DNA from: Cladorhizidae sp. MBARI D1340-BT2
Taxonomy: Eukaryota; Porifera; Demospongiae; Poecilosclerida; Cladorhizidae
Assembly (NCBI GenBank): GCA_028752905.1
Contig: JAQNBH010000015.1
Span: forward strand, 36,500,163-36,564,162
Length of the DNA stretch: 64,000 nt
Direction of reading: 5' to 3'
Within the stretch, counting starts at the first letter, position 1. Each line of letters opens with the position of its first letter. Below, in pieces: positions 10,901-22,132 of the stretch. Both the position numbers and the translations under genes were made by a program. The notes under the pieces were generated by a model. The model was given only the letters and a program-made list of their open reading frames with translations, did not search any database and was not told the DNA's origin.

Positions 10901-13900
10901 TTCTTTAATTTTTAATTCTCACTAATTTGTAGGACCTCACATATTGTAATTGCAGGAGTATAAGTCAGATATTTAAGTCACAACCTCGAATTTTCTCTGA
11001 GGTCAACTCCATGTATACACATATTTAATGCTGCAACCTAGGGGATATACAATAGGTCAGGCAATACATGGTGGAGTTATTAGGACAGAAGATGTTTGTT
11101 ATATTATCTAGTATGTGTTCTGATAGTGATTCTAGTATAATAGTTAGGAGGCATCTCGGCTGTGCTATAGCTTTCAGGTAAAGCTACTGAGTTTGTAGAG
11201 ATTATTAGAGATTATCAGTGCACTTTATATTTTCATTAGAGCCCTCGGCAAAAAAAAAGCGCCTTCAGATTCGCACACAATGCTTTGTATCGTATTTAGT
11301 CATCTCACGGTTTTTGTTAAAACAAAGCCCTGATATTCGTCCCTTTGTTTTCAACACATGGTCAGGTGTTATACGTGTTAATCATAAAATGTGATACAAT
11401 ATTAAATTACGCTCTCTACCAACTTCACATGAGGTCATGCTGCTGAGTATGTACTTGTTAGAATCATTTCCCCCCTAGCTATTAGAGTTTTTAAATGTGA
11501 TTAGCACATGATCATGATTAATTGTATATCGTGAGTGCCTATATAGCTGCATGCAATTGTTGAGGGCATGCACTAATCAAGGGAGCTCTCTATTATTGTA
11601 GCCTGCAAGCATGTAACACGGGCTGCCCTTGTTGACATGTGTAGCTATATAGATGCATGTAATGGTTGAGGGCATACACTAATCAAGGGAGCTCTCTATT
11701 GTTGTAGCCCACAAGCATGTAACACGGGCTGCTCTTGTTGACATAGCTATTAGCTGCAGTTGTATTTGTTCACATTATAATTATTGTCTTAGGTATATAA
11801 TGTTGGTGTTGTTGAAACATTTTTGATGTTATATATTCTTGCTGCAGCTGCAGACAATCCTTCTAATCTTATGCTCCATCAAAATGGGAGGTTCAATGTA
11901 GAAATAAGCTGGACTCTTTCAGCCACTCCTCCTTCAAGAGGATATACCCTCTCATTTGGAAGTGATCCTTTTACTGGTACAACAATAATAAATCCTCACA
12001 CGTACACGTCATTAAGAATGCAAGTTGGTGAGGTTATTACTGTTCGTTTGGTGGCCGAGTCAAAACACTTTTTTAGTGATGTACTGGGGCCAATATCCAT
12101 CACTCTACGAGGTGAGGAAATAGCATATCTCATTAGACTTTGCTATATCAATTGCTGTTGGAATTTCTCCCCACCAGATTTACTAGCTCCAATTGTCACC
12201 TCATCATCAGTGACTGCCACTTCAGCCACTCTAGTTTTGGCCCAGCCTATGGACAGCCTACCAGCAGACCAGTACACAGTGACCCTCACTAGAAGGACAG
12301 GTGGAGGACTGCCGTCAGAATGTCCGAATTTTGCAGACAGTGCGATTATGACCAGCTCCTCTGACTCAGTGCTGTTGGAGGGCCTGCAAGAGTTCAGTGT
12401 ATACTCTGTCAGTGTCACTGCCAGAACATTTGATCTGACAAGGTCAATAAGTGCAGCAGACATCACCACACTAACAGCAGGTGAGCACACTGGCTGACAC
12501 TCAGTTAAGGTTGTTTGTTATCTCATCCATATATGTAGTCCCAGATGCTGCTCCACGTGACTTCACAAATGTCACTGTAACTTCCAGAAGCATCACACTG
12601 ACTTGGAGGGACATAAACTGCATCCAGCAAAATGGACTCATAACTAGTTTTGAGATACGATATGGGCAAGTAGCTATCACCGCGCTAACCATGGTGACCA
12701 TTGGCAATACACCACTCACTACTAGTTACACTGTTGAGGGACTCTTGCCCAACACTGAGTACAGGTTTCAGCTAGCTGGTACCAACATCAACGGCACTGG
12801 ACCATACACTGCTTTCATTAGTCCAATAAAAACTGACGAAGATGGTATACCAAAACTCAATGCAGCTGTAATAGTATTAGTAACTTTTATTTTGTTTAAA
12901 CATTATGCAGTGCCAGGTGCTGTGTCAGGTCTGGCAGGCATTGTGAAGTTCTACTCTTTGGAGCTGTCCTGGAGTCCTCCTCAAATGCCTAATGGAGTCC
13001 TTACTGGCTATGACATCATGTACACAGTGAATGACAGCTCCTCTTTCACTGCCCAAGTGACTGCCTCCTCTGAACCCCAGCACACTATAAGAGAGCTACA
13101 ACCACAGACCACCATCTCCCACATCACAATCACTGCCAGCACTCGGATAGGAGCTGGAAAACCAATACAGTTCAGCAATGTCTTTATTACTCTCTCTGAA
13201 CCCCGTAAGTGCATACATAGTTGCCATAGTTACAAAGGAGAAACACCGTCCCCTTTCCATTCTGTTGATTCCCATTTAACTAGCACTGAGACATTTGTAA
13301 GAGTTACATGGGGTTTACTATGTCTCTCCCAGAAACTCATCTCATCATCTCATTTTGCTTGTATCTAGATTCTCATGCATGAGTGTATGTGGTGTGTGTG
13401 TTTGTCTGTTTGTGTGTGCATGTCTGCCTGTCTGTCTGTCTGTCTGTCTGTCTAGTGTGTGGGTGTGGTATAGGTGCAGGGCTTATAACAGAATTGTAAT
13501 GAATTATATCTCCCATTGTTCACAACTGACAATGTTAAGTGATGTCAACCTCAAATTGTATATGGCCTTTAATGATATACTGCATAAATTACTGTAGTTT
13601 ACTAGATGCACCTGGTTCATTGAGTGTGCCTTGCCTATTCTCTCTTCTCTGTGCTGCAGCAATGGTGACTAATGTGGTAGTTACAGTTCTGACTGACACA
13701 TTTGTCAGAGTTTCATGGGAGAGACTACTAATCAGTGAAATCACACAATACATCATAATCTATCAGCTGACGGAGAACCGAAAGAGACAAGCAACAAAGG
13801 GTTACATTGAAGTACCCAGCATTGAGAACTCTGTGGACATAGCTGCTCTGATCACCGGTTTAGAGTACCAGTTTCAAGTGGTGGCACAAGCTGAGGTGGA

Positions 13901-14896
13901 GGGAGAGATCATCTCTGGAGCAAAGTCATTGCTTATAGCCATGATAGTACATCAAGTCTCCATTGTTACTCTACCTCATTGTACAAAACCAACCAGTCCA
14001 AGTAAGGGATTGAATACATTACATAGTGTATAGCTATATTACCAAGAACAAAAACAGACCTCTCATCCATCTGCCTACTCTATTCAGTCACAACCACCAT
14101 ATTGATTTTCTTGCACATAAAGTTACATCCAATAACCATAATATCGGGGGGGGGGGGGGAAATGTCATACATGCAAAGCTGAACAACACTGAAGGTGAAG
14201 AAGTCATGTAGCTGTACATGAGAGCAGCAGAAAGATTCTCTGCACTTCTTTTCATCCCCTCAAAATTTAAGCCTGAGGTGTAATAATTTGTATGTTTCTT
14301 GCTTGTTGTATCCATAAACACACAAAAACTTCTGTATAATTCCACGTGCTTGCTGAGGCCACACCTTCTGTTTGATCTAATAGAGTTTGTGGTATGGGAT
14401 GCTTCCTTTAATTGAAGATGAGGCTACTGTGACTTATTGCCTGGTAAACATGGCAGCTAATTGTTATAATATCAGAAAATATTGTGTATTACATTTCTAT
14501 CTTCTCTATGTGTACATGCAGTTGCTATCACTGCAGTGGCTGTTTTCATCCTCACTGTTGTTTTGTATTCAATTATCCTAACACTGGTGTTAGTTGTGTT
14601 ACATCATAGGAACCACAATAGGTGAGAACCTGTTAATAACATCAAGTTTATTACTAATGTGATTGATTTAATATCTCAGGAGCTCACAGGAAATTACCAG
14701 TCACTGTGAAGATAGTATGTGTGTCAAACTTGTTATTGTAAATGTTAGTGAATATCATGTTGACTTTCGCTTTCACAGACAAGTAATGGAATTGAAGGAG
14801 TGTCAAGCATATGGACAAGTCTCTGCATCAGGGCACACCTCCCAGGGGGCTCCTCCTGCAACCATAGAACATGAAGGAGTGTATGACAATATCTAA
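7857..14896 (+). CDS. Receptor-like membrane protein: Ig-like domain, five FN3-type modules, TM, tyrosine tail
   Basis: Nine exons joined by GT-AG introns: 7857-7944, 10371-10691, 11848-12111, 12178-12480, 12539-12844, 12911-13204, 13660-14001, 14522-14621, 14680-14896. They give 2235 nt, or 744 residues. All internal junctions up to the TM exon are phase 1, as usual for extracellular modules. Order: signal peptide, Ig-like domain, five FN3-type modules (the last three most canonical), a ~27-residue hydrophobic helix followed by basic HHRNHNR, and a ~70-residue cytoplasmic tail ending VYDNI. Likely role is cell-surface recognition or adhesion with possible tyrosine-based signalling; the ligand is unknown. 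Four introns are 58-66 bp; the first is 2.4 kb and contains repeats. A second ATG at 7875 gives a more typical signal peptide. Partial broken copies lie downstream. I do not recognise a named family member. Confidence 0.8.
8454..9690. repeat. Repeat-like insert in intron 1 with terminal 'aattatcgg' inverted motif
   Basis: The motif 'caattatcggtacg' occurs at 8454, a variant at 8634, and its inverse 'gtgccgataattga' near 9668. This suggests a degenerate inverted-repeat element inside the first intron. It recurs in unit 2 (45709-46870); in unit 3 most of it is deleted. A small open frame at 8734-8943 is shared in part with unit 2 (45963-46145) but truncated there. No transposase motif is recognised. 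Confidence 0.4.
10371..10691 (+). CDS. Exon 2: Ig-like domain
   Basis: A 321-nt phase 1-1 exon after acceptor 'tatgtctag', with donor gtaagc at 10692. It encodes about 107 residues with a cysteine at the junction, the core tryptophan in SFTWRRDGVILS, a second cysteine in NENPCSDRFYE and a closing GEFTYTVRNEV strand, followed by the hinge VVGTLTIEG. This is an Ig-superfamily pattern, although cysteine spacing is not the standard one. The unit 3 copy (60974-61295) is frameshifted and has a weakened donor (gtttgc). Confidence 0.7.
11540..11748. repeat. Intronic tandem duplication, two ~103-bp copies
   Basis: The block containing 'gttgagggcatgcactaatc', 'aagggagctctctatt' and 'gtaacacgggctgc' appears twice in a row in intron 2 of unit 1, but once in unit 3 (near 62050-62160). 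The duplication therefore followed the separation of the units or was lost in unit 3. Confidence 0.85.
11848..12111 (+). CDS. Exon 3: divergent FN3-type module
   Basis: A 264-nt phase 1-1 exon, acceptor 'cttgctgcag', donor gtgagg. It has VEISWTLSATPPSRGYTLSFG as B and C strands (core tryptophan) and VGEVITVRLVAESKHFFSDV as E to G strands. It lacks the usual conserved tyrosine motif of FN3 and may be a divergent Ig/FN3-like fold. The unit 3 copy (62260-62523) has the same length and is open, whereas the copy at 19537-19800 carries a stop. Confidence 0.65.
12178..12480 (+). CDS. Exon 4: FN3-type module
   Basis: A 303-nt phase 1-1 exon, acceptor 'ccccaccag', donor gtgagc. It encodes a sandwich-like module: SATLVLAQPMDSLPADQYTV in the B-C region, then LLEGLQEFSVYSVSVTARTF matching the FN3 'L.pl..Y.v.V.A' strand pattern. 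The two other copies (19866-20168 and 62584-62882) are frameshifted, so only this one is usable. Confidence 0.7.
12539..12844 (+). CDS. Exon 5: canonical FN3 domain
   Basis: A 306-nt phase 1-1 exon after 'tatatgtag', donor gtatac. Hallmarks are PDAAPRDFTNVTVTSRSITL, then TWRD (core Trp), NGLITSFEIRYG and LLPNTEYRFQLAGTNINGTG (the FN3 tyrosine corner and G-strand). Intron 5 after it is 66 bp. Unit 3 reaches the first two bases of this exon at the window edge. Confidence 0.85.
12911..13204 (+). CDS. Exon 6: FN3 domain
   Basis: A 294-nt phase 1-1 exon, acceptor 'cattatgcag', donor gtaagt. It reads VPGAVSGLAGIVKFYSLELS then WSPPQMPNGVLTGYDIMYTV, typical of FN3 A to C strands, with IRELQPQTTISHITITASTR replacing the usual tyrosine corner with I/S residues. 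Confidence 0.85.
13424..13453. repeat. (CTGT)n microsatellite in intron 6
   Basis: About seven tandem CTGT/TGTC units within a TG-rich stretch (13390-13460). An 80-residue cysteine-rich frame over it is a repeat artefact. Confidence 0.85.
13660..14001 (+). CDS. Exon 7: membrane-proximal FN3 domain plus stalk
   Basis: A 342-nt phase 1-1 exon, acceptor 'ctgtgctgcag', donor gtaagg. The FN3 pattern is VTVLTDTFVRVSWERLLISE, YIIIYQL and ITGLEYQFQVVAQAEVEGEI. A ~25-residue tail (VSIVTLPHCTKPTSP) probably forms a short stalk before the membrane helix encoded by the next exon. Confidence 0.8.
14522..14621 (+). CDS. Exon 8: transmembrane helix
   Basis: A 100-nt exon (phase 1 in, phase 2 out). It encodes IAITAVAVFILTVVLYSIIL then TLVLVVLHHRNHNR: about 27 hydrophobic residues followed by a basic cluster, the stop-transfer pattern of a type I protein. 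Donor gtgaga at 14622; the following intron is 58 bp. Confidence 0.85.
14680..14896 (+). CDS. Exon 9: cytoplasmic tail with tyrosine motifs, possible internal intron
   Basis: After acceptor 'taatatctcag' the frame stays open for 72 codons to TAA at 14894. Tyrosines lie in SEYHVDF, QAYGQVS and the terminal EGVYDNI (fits YxxPhi sorting, YxN SH2-binding or an ITIM-like site). Inside it, 14715-14778 has a good donor (gtatgt), a pyrimidine-rich acceptor (tttcacag) and a 64-bp length like the neighbouring introns. Its removal would end the protein after CEDNK at 14786, giving a short tail without these tyrosines. Confidence 0.6.
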
Positions 14897-15137
14897 CCAT
14901 GCACAGCTGACAATATTAATATAATTATAGCAGCTATTTTAAGCTGAATAGTAGAACATGTAGATGTGAGATTTATTACAGAGTGTTGCACATGACTCAA
15001 TATACCTAGCTGTATAAATCCATGACTTTTTCATGCATATAATTATTTTGATGTTTCATTAATAATAGAGCCATAAGCCAGAGCTTAAAAACAGATGTAA
15101 CAAGAGGGGGGCAGGGCACATTCCCACCCTGGATTAT

Positions 15138-15197
15138 TGTTCTTGGTGAAGGCTATCTGAAACATCGAGTCAAGTTGATTATTGAGGAAGTTGGTAT
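15138..15197 (+). repeat. Decayed foldback motif
   Basis: Contains 'tgaaggctatctgaaacatc' followed by 'gagtcaagttgattattgag', a worn copy of the motif best preserved at 50811-50914. Only one arm of the palindrome remains. Confidence 0.5.
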
Positions 15198-16108
15198 ATT
15201 TATAATTCTTCTCTTGGACTTACAAAAAAGAAATATCATCTGCAACACATGGATCTCAAGTATTCACTTTTTTCAATGTGTGCATGGATGAAGGCACATT
15301 GCTCTGGATGAAGCATCATCAGTTCTCTCCATAATCATCATACCATTTGAATACCCTCACTCCCATACCTTGTTATCATCCGAGATATCATAGCAGATGA
15401 ATAAGCTTATCACAAGGGGGGACGAAACCATTTTAGTAACTAAAGTGTTAAAAAAGACTTGTGGTTACCCATGGGTGATGAACGCACAGTGCATCGATAG
15501 ATAGAAACATGCATAGATATGGCATGTGTGGCAATAACAAATTTTCTATCCAAATTCCAATTGAGGTTGCTTCTCGTTGGAATAATACGTCAATAAAATC
15601 AGCATGACAAAAGTACATGCAAAAATCATTAAAAAGACTACTAACTGGCAAGCAAAGAAGCCCTCACAAGGCAGTTTGATGTACAACTTAACATTGCCAC
15701 GCATGGCATATGTATGATCTATGCATGCATGTATGTATTCACACTATTTATTCAAAAGGACAATTATCTTAAATAATGCAGGCTTATTAAATCTGAATGG
15801 TACAAAAAAATAACATGGCTGGAGGGGAAAATACTGGCTGCATGGGCAAGTGAGAATGCTGCTGCTTATGCAGAAAACAGAACTTTCTTATAAAGAAGCT
15901 GACATGGTTCAATATGCAGTGTCTTTGCTCTGGAAACCACAGTTATGAATATGCTTTGTACTGATGAAATATTAACAAAACTAGTTGATTTTAGATTGTG
16001 ATAACATTTCCATTTCAAAAGAAATCCTTTCCAAAACAACAAGCAGGCCCTCAGTGCAGACTGTGCTGTCACAGTAGTTTGCCATGAATTCTCCGTTTAC
16101 CTTTATCA

Positions 16109-16438
16109 TTACTGTAAACATGATGGCTGCATCCTGCATTGACTGAAGAGGAGAAGTGTGTGTGTGAGTGTGAGAGTGAACTTTGTATCACCAACCTTTG
16201 TATCTTTATGAGTTATAATATCTAATATATAATGCTTGATAGGAGAGAGAGGTGGCACATGCATGAAGGCTTGGACAATAAGTCTAGAATTACAATCAAC
16301 ATCAACTCGATCAGCAGACAAAACTTGGTTCTTTCTAGCTAAATCTCTGTGATAGTTTATGAATTCCCTCACTATCATACTTTCGCACATATCTAGTAAT
16401 CTAGCTACACATTGAAAATTAATTGTGTTCACAACCAA
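16109..16438 (-). other. Unrecognised minus-strand open frame, possible exon
   Basis: A 109-codon frame, beginning MVVNTINFQCVARLLDMCES, with mixed, non-repetitive composition (charged and hydrophobic residues, several cysteines). Upstream on the same strand a short ATG frame begins MERWSQEALPDPKEVPRWWM around 16530. No domain is recognised and no splice structure could be settled. It could be a remnant of a gene or chance. Confidence 0.2.
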
Positions 16439-16864
16439 TCATAGCTGTGGTATAATGCCTTCATTGCTAGCTAGAGCTTGCCATCATCCACCATCGAGGA
16501 ACTTCCTTGGGATCAGGTAAAGCTTCTTGACTCCATCTTTCCATTGTATAATTCAATTTAATTTCACAACAGTTTACATACAAGCTTTGTGCACGGAAGA
16601 GGCCAGTGTGAGAGCTTCACAAACAGGTGACCTTAAGAACTTCGTGAATTCATTTTGGGAACAGATTTTCTAATACCTGCACAAAGATGATAGGATCGAC
16701 GATATTTTTACATTGCCTATGTACTATGCAGATATAACTGCTATTCATTGGTTTGTAGTGGTTGGAGTCTTTCTGCATCATTTTTGCTTAGATATTTTCT
16801 TTGTGTTGGACTACAGCCTGGCTGAACTAATACACACTGTAGTTACTGCCATATATGTGCTTAC

Positions 16865-17100
16865 ATGGACATACTCCAGAAGTTTCCTGTCAAGGGATTC
16901 CACAGATGGGTACTTGCTTGGTAAACTCTACCTATATGTAGTGTAAAGATATAAAGATACATTCCGGACATAAGTTTCTTGTTAAGCTTTTTCACAGAGA
17001 AGAAGAACCTGCCAAGTCTATATGCAGTGTAAAGACACACTCTAGACAGGACTTTTCAAGGGTTTCTACAGAGAAGGAGTGTTTTCCAGGTTAAATAAAC
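16865..17100. repeat. Imperfect ~80-bp direct repeats, about 3 copies
   Basis: Blocks resembling 'agtttcctgtcaagggattc', 'cacagatgggtacttgc' and 'tatatgtagtgtaaagata' recur three times with substitutions and indels up to 17100. No function is apparent. Confidence 0.55.
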
Positions 17101-18150
17101 CACCTCCAGAGTTCTATAGTAGCAGGCCTGGAGCAATAATATTTTGGTGATCAGGCTTTGCTAATGACGACTGCATGAACTCCAAACTTATGGTCACATG
17201 GCTATTGACCAATCTTGAAGTGCAACTATTATAGGCTAGCTAGCTACCACCATAGTTCTGGAATATTTCAAAAACTAATTAATCTCAGCAACATAATTAT
17301 TCAGATGACTACAAAAATTATTAGAATATGAAATATGGCATGTCTAAACACTAAACATGTAATTATGTGGTGGACTATTCTGATCTTATTTCCTCGAATG
17401 TTATCAAGCTAAATGTCTCTGGTGATGGATGTGTACTGTGATGATAGAAAATATCATGGTACTTACCTCTGTGTTCTTTCCTCTTTCATTAAGCATGAAG
17501 AGTGTGGTTGGGATGCTATAGTTACTCGCTCTTTCAGTAGCCATAACAGAGTAACATAAACTGACTTTGCTATAAAAAACACTGACGTACATAAAAATCT
17601 GTGATAGTTATTGTATTCATGTGGGTGTATGCATATGTTTCTATGGGGACAATCCTGAACAGTTTCATTGTTGCATGGACTGAAAACAGACAACCATTGA
17701 GTCATAAAGGAAGTCACATGAGATGCACATGATCCATGACAAACCTGATAAGCACATGTTAACTATCTTTGTGATGTGCCAGCTAGTTTATTAAGTGCTT
17801 CACTTCATATATCATTTCACTCGCTATCTTCCGCCAAGCATATTAGCCCAAGTGCATTAACCATCAATGAATAATTTTGTGCTAATTTGGGGTGTTAATG
17901 ATAGTGTTTGGTTTGTTATATGATAACTATGCCTGTAATTAAACTGTGCAAGTGTTTGAGATTATCTTCTTCTTTCAATTACAACGGAGAATGTAATGTA
18001 ATCCACAGGAACATTTTAATGTGATTGGACTGCAACTATCATGGCATGACACATGTTGTTCATATTAGAGACATCAGACACTTTTCTTACCCTGCTCCAA
18101 ATATAAGGATCAAGAATTAGCTATGCCGGACTAGTATTAATAAAAATATA

Positions 18151-18580
18151 TATGTGACCTGGCAAGCAAAAAGGGTCCTAAGGGGAGACAGTTGTATTTT
18201 TCAACGCTCTCAATTTTGCACCAACACACTTGACCACGTAATAAAATTTTAACGACTATTGAAAAAGGTGATTGAATTCTCTAGGGTTTCCTCTAGCCAT
18301 TCGTACCAATTCCAATTTTTTTTGCACTTAGCAATCTGGGATGGGGACTTTGGGATGCAGGGTTTTGAGGTCCCTCCACTTTAGGGTCTAGTAACTTGCC
18401 TATATCCTATGAAATATATAGAGCACCCAGAGAGACCTATCTTTTGAGTTATATATCAAGTCCATACCATGAAGTTTGCAGAATCTACGGAGCTCTAAAG
18501 TTGTAACCACAAGTTTAAAAAAAGTTTAAAAAATACAACTGTCTCCCCCTAAGGGCCCTTTTTGCTTGCCATGTCACATA
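18151..18580. mobile_element. 430-bp MITE with ~54-bp terminal inverted repeats
   Basis: The left end starts tatgtgacctggcaagcaaa and the right end is its near-perfect inverse, continuing for about 54 bp through a 'gggagacag' block. The dinucleotide TA borders both ends (18149-18150 and 18581-18582), as in Tc1/mariner-type insertions. No coding capacity. Its inner part is also found inside the element at 62913-63958. Confidence 0.85.
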
Positions 18581-18582
18581 TA

Positions 18583-19478
18583 GTTGTAAAATCAGCTAGC
18601 ACAGGTGTAGGAGATGGAGACATTAGGGCTCCTTTTGTCAATGCTATCATAGACTTTAAGAAAAAGAGTGAAAGAACCTTTGGAAAATAAAGAGATGTAC
18701 ATGTGGCATGCTGTGTGATGGATAATACTAACTCAGTGCTGAACTATAGAAATGCAGTGTGAAAGTTGTCTATGAATCTGTATATCATATGTTCTTGCAC
18801 AGAGATTTGCTGTACATGCTCCAATGCTATTGGCATTCTAGCAGAGAAACTTGAGGACCAAGTGGAAATAATCTCATCATCTACAATTACTTTCTCAATA
18901 AATCAACTGAAAATGTACTCACCACTTGCTCACATGTCTGGAATGTATGCCAACTGAGAGTTTGATGAGAGTTGATCTAGCTATCTACTGAGAGAACTGT
19001 GAGGGTCAGGTAGAGTAGCAGCAAGTGTGATCAGACAGTTGAAGCAAAGGCTGAGAGCAAGATGATATCATTATGAAGATTTTATAGAAATGAGCTAGAG
19101 AAGATAACTGAACAGTGACAAGAAGGTGGAGGTGAAAGCCATGGGCAGTGCACAACAATACTTAGACAGTGAAGATCAGAGCAGTAAAACAAAGTGCACT
19201 CCCAACAACATCAACAGAAAGTAAAACTGAGCTACAATAACTAGACAGGTGAAGGGACATGCAACATTCCAGGAATGAGGCTAATAATTTTAACCTGTGC
19301 TGAGCAGAATCAAGAGAGACTGAGGTAAGGTGAACATGCCAGGAGGGAGCAAGAAAGCAGATAAACAATATCTAATAAGACAATGTGAATAGAGCACATT
19401 GATGTGCACTACCAGGACCATGTTATCTGTAAAGGATTTGTGGTTTGCTATTACTCACTAAGGGATCAATCATTGTCA
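18583..19478. other. Intergenic stretch, nothing recognised
   Basis: Contains only short open frames (63 and 68 codons) without recognisable features. A purine-rich stretch spans roughly 18990-19380. Confidence 0.4.
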
Positions 19479-20175
19479 TAGGTATATAATGTTAGTGAAA
19501 TTGAAACATTTTTGATGCTATATATTCTTGCTGCAGCTGCTAACAATCCTTCTAAATTTATGCTCCGACAAAATGTCAGGTTCTCTGTAGAAATAAGCTG
19601 GACTCTTTAAGCCACTCCTCCTTCTAGAGGATAAATCTTCACAATTGGAAATGATCCTTTTGTTAGTGCAACAATAACACAATCCTCACACATACACAGC
19701 ATTAACAATGCAAGTTGGTGAGGTATTTATTGTTCATTTTGTGGACATGTCTGAACACGTTTTAGTGATGTACTGGGACCAATATCAAGCACTCTACGAG
19801 GTGAGGAGATTGCAATCACATTAGACTTTGCTATATCTATTGCTGTTGGCATTTCCCCCCACCAGATTTACTGGCTCCGAATATTCACATCATCATCGGT
19901 AACTGCCACTTCAGCCACTCTAGTTTTGGCCAGCCTATAGACAGCCTACCAGCAGACCACTACACAGTGAACCTCACTAGAAAACAAGATGGACAGCAGA
20001 CTAATTGTCAGCATGTTGCAGACACTGCATGCGACTATGCCAGCTCCTCTGACTCAATGCTGTCGGAGGGCCTGCAAGAGTCCAGTGTGTACTCTGTCAG
20101 TGTTACTGCCAGAACATTTGATCTGACAAGGTCAATAAGTGCAGCAGACATCACCACACTAACAGCAGGAGAGCA
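19479..20175 (+). pseudogene. Decayed duplicate of receptor exons 3 and 4
   Basis: Matches 11787-12490, including the intron upstream of exon 3. The exon 3 copy (19537-19800) contains an early TAA ('ctctttaagcc' where the intact gene has 'ctctttcagcc') and further indels. The exon 4 copy (19866-20168) has a one-base insertion near 19885 and its donor has become gagagc. It lies about 4.6 kb beyond the receptor stop and is surely non-functional. Its DNYAS-like region keeps an extra codon relative to unit 1. Confidence 0.85.
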
Positions 20176-21730
20176 TAAGTGTCTTTTTGTGTTGCTATTA
20201 GAAGCCCCCTTGCATTACTTGGTGAGACATACTTGCTCTCTAATTGTCTTGATGGTCCTCCATATCTCATTCAATTGTGAGTCATTCATTGTGTATACTC
20301 CGTCCGTACTGATCGTGCTTCAAGCATCATGAGGTTATAATCTGCTTGTTACCACTTGTTAATGATCAAACAAAATCTTGCCCAGTGAAATGTCAGTGCC
20401 TCTATTGTCTCATCAAATTTTGTTCTATACCAAATTTCAATCAAATAATGTCTAACTAATGGTTATATTTTTCTTCCATGGTTAAGGATGGCATGCAAGA
20501 CTGGTAGAAATGCTGAAACTGGAGACTGCACATAAAAGCCCAATGAGTACGTTTACATATGAATTTGCATAAGAAATGCTACATAGTAGGCCAAGTTTCC
20601 AGCTGTTATTAGTGTTATCAAGACTGGAGGAGTCTGTTTCTGAAAGAAGCATACTGCATAAAGTAGTTTAAGAATGTGACCTTCTGTATCAGACTAAAAA
20701 AGTGATGGCTTGAAGTAACATCTAGAACTTACTCCTCCTAGCAGGATAATTTTGTAATACTTCTAGACAGACTGAGTAGTCTTGTTCTCTGGCACTGTAC
20801 ATATTCACTTCTACAATACCTAACTTATATTACTTGTGAACTTTGCAGAGCTATATATACCAATCAGATACAAGGAGACATCACGAGAATTCTCACGTGC
20901 CTTTTTAAAACTATAATTATCCTTATGTCTGTTTCTTTGGAATTACTTTCTTTTTGCATAGTTGAACACTTCTGTTCTTTAGGCATTAATTTCTGACTGA
21001 AGTAGGCTATCAGATGGATTTTATTTGATTGGCTGAGTGCTGCTCCTACTCCATATTCTGATACATATGTTTATAGAATGAATTCCTACAAAAAAATTGG
21101 ATTGTTCAGGATAGGCTTTGCAATTAAAGCTATTTCACCCTGACTTGGTAGCAGTTTTCTAGTTTGATCCTTTGGCTATAGTAGCATAATTAAGTATGAA
21201 ACTTCTTTAGTATCCAGTCAGTGCAAACAATGATCTCTGTTAACAGGGTTTGATACTCTTGACTTTCCTTTCCTCTGGTCTACTATCTGATTGTATGTCC
21301 TAGGCAGGCACTTTTTGAATACTAAACTGACACTTCCTTAACCATCTTTCAACCACTTGACTTAAGTGATCTTCATGTTCTTCCCACGAATTATTATATA
21401 TGTTTAATTGGGAATTTATAATGCTCTAATGACCCTAAGTCATTGGGAAGTTGCTTAGGCTCCGCTAAATCCAAATGGCATTGTTCTGAACTGAAGAAGT
21501 CCTCAAGGACTCCTGGCACAAAGCCATATTTTTGCTCTATTTGTATAGCAATTCTGTGGTCATTAAGTATGGCCACAACAATTATTATAACTGTATTACT
21601 TGAAATATGGGCATCAGCAGGTTCTGGCAGCAAGTTAATTCACTGAATAGTCAACATCTCAGCCTGGGATACTCCAGCACAATGTATGCACTGCTCACAA
21701 CACTCCTTGTAGAGGGCAGCCTCTCGACAT
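20176..21730. other. Intergenic stretch before element A
   Basis: No gene recognised. A 79-codon minus-strand frame (21394-21633) has a hydrophobic segment and an acidic/aromatic C-terminus but no known motif. The last 12 bases or so before element A are the inverse of the terminus TGTCGAGAGGCT seen at the start of another copy of the A LTR (48926). Confidence 0.4.
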
Positions 21731-22131
21731 TGCCCAAGAACCCATCAAGTTGGCTGAACACTTAGTTTTCTGTAATTATAATTATAGTAGACTGTTAATC
21801 ATGCAATTGCCAGTATTTCAAGCTATGTTGTGAATACTGATTTATATTGGCATATGGAAGCCTATATGTGTTCTGTACTTTAGACTTTGGTGTGTGTATT
21901 GCAGATTGTGTGCTTTCCTGCTTCCAGGAAGGCAGGGTATTTAAACCCTGACTCCTAACTGTTCAGTTAGTCAGTCTTTATCATGGATTGCTCAATTATT
22001 CTATTGGCTTTATAATAATTATTCTAAATTTCTCTGAATAAAGCTAAGGAGCAATTGTACAGCATAGATATTGCTCTGGTGGCAGTAATTGTTACCAAGT
22101 TGGGAGGTATCTACCGAAGTGACCCTCAACA
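21731..22131 (+). repeat. Element A 5' LTR
   Basis: Matches the LTRs at 32625-33055 and 48926-49345. Contains a TATA-like 'gggtatttaaaccctg' palindrome near 21937, an AATAAA near 22038 and the 3' end 'gaccctcaaca'. The first ~35 bases are diverged from the other LTRs, so the 5' boundary is approximate. Confidence 0.85.
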
Positions 22132-22132
22132 T

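Larger units (their letters stand above)
14897..18150. other. Intergenic stretch after receptor gene, no clear gene
   Basis: No canonical AATAAA is seen close behind the receptor stop. The stretch contains a degenerate foldback copy (15138-15197), a 109-residue minus-strand frame (16109-16438) and imperfect direct repeats at 16865-17100. Other open frames are short and resemble nothing I know. It has no counterpart in units 2 or 3 within this window. Confidence 0.5.

Noticed and set aside
13355..13597. Cysteine-rich 80-residue frame
   Set aside because: It is a translation of the (CTGT)n microsatellite inside intron 6.
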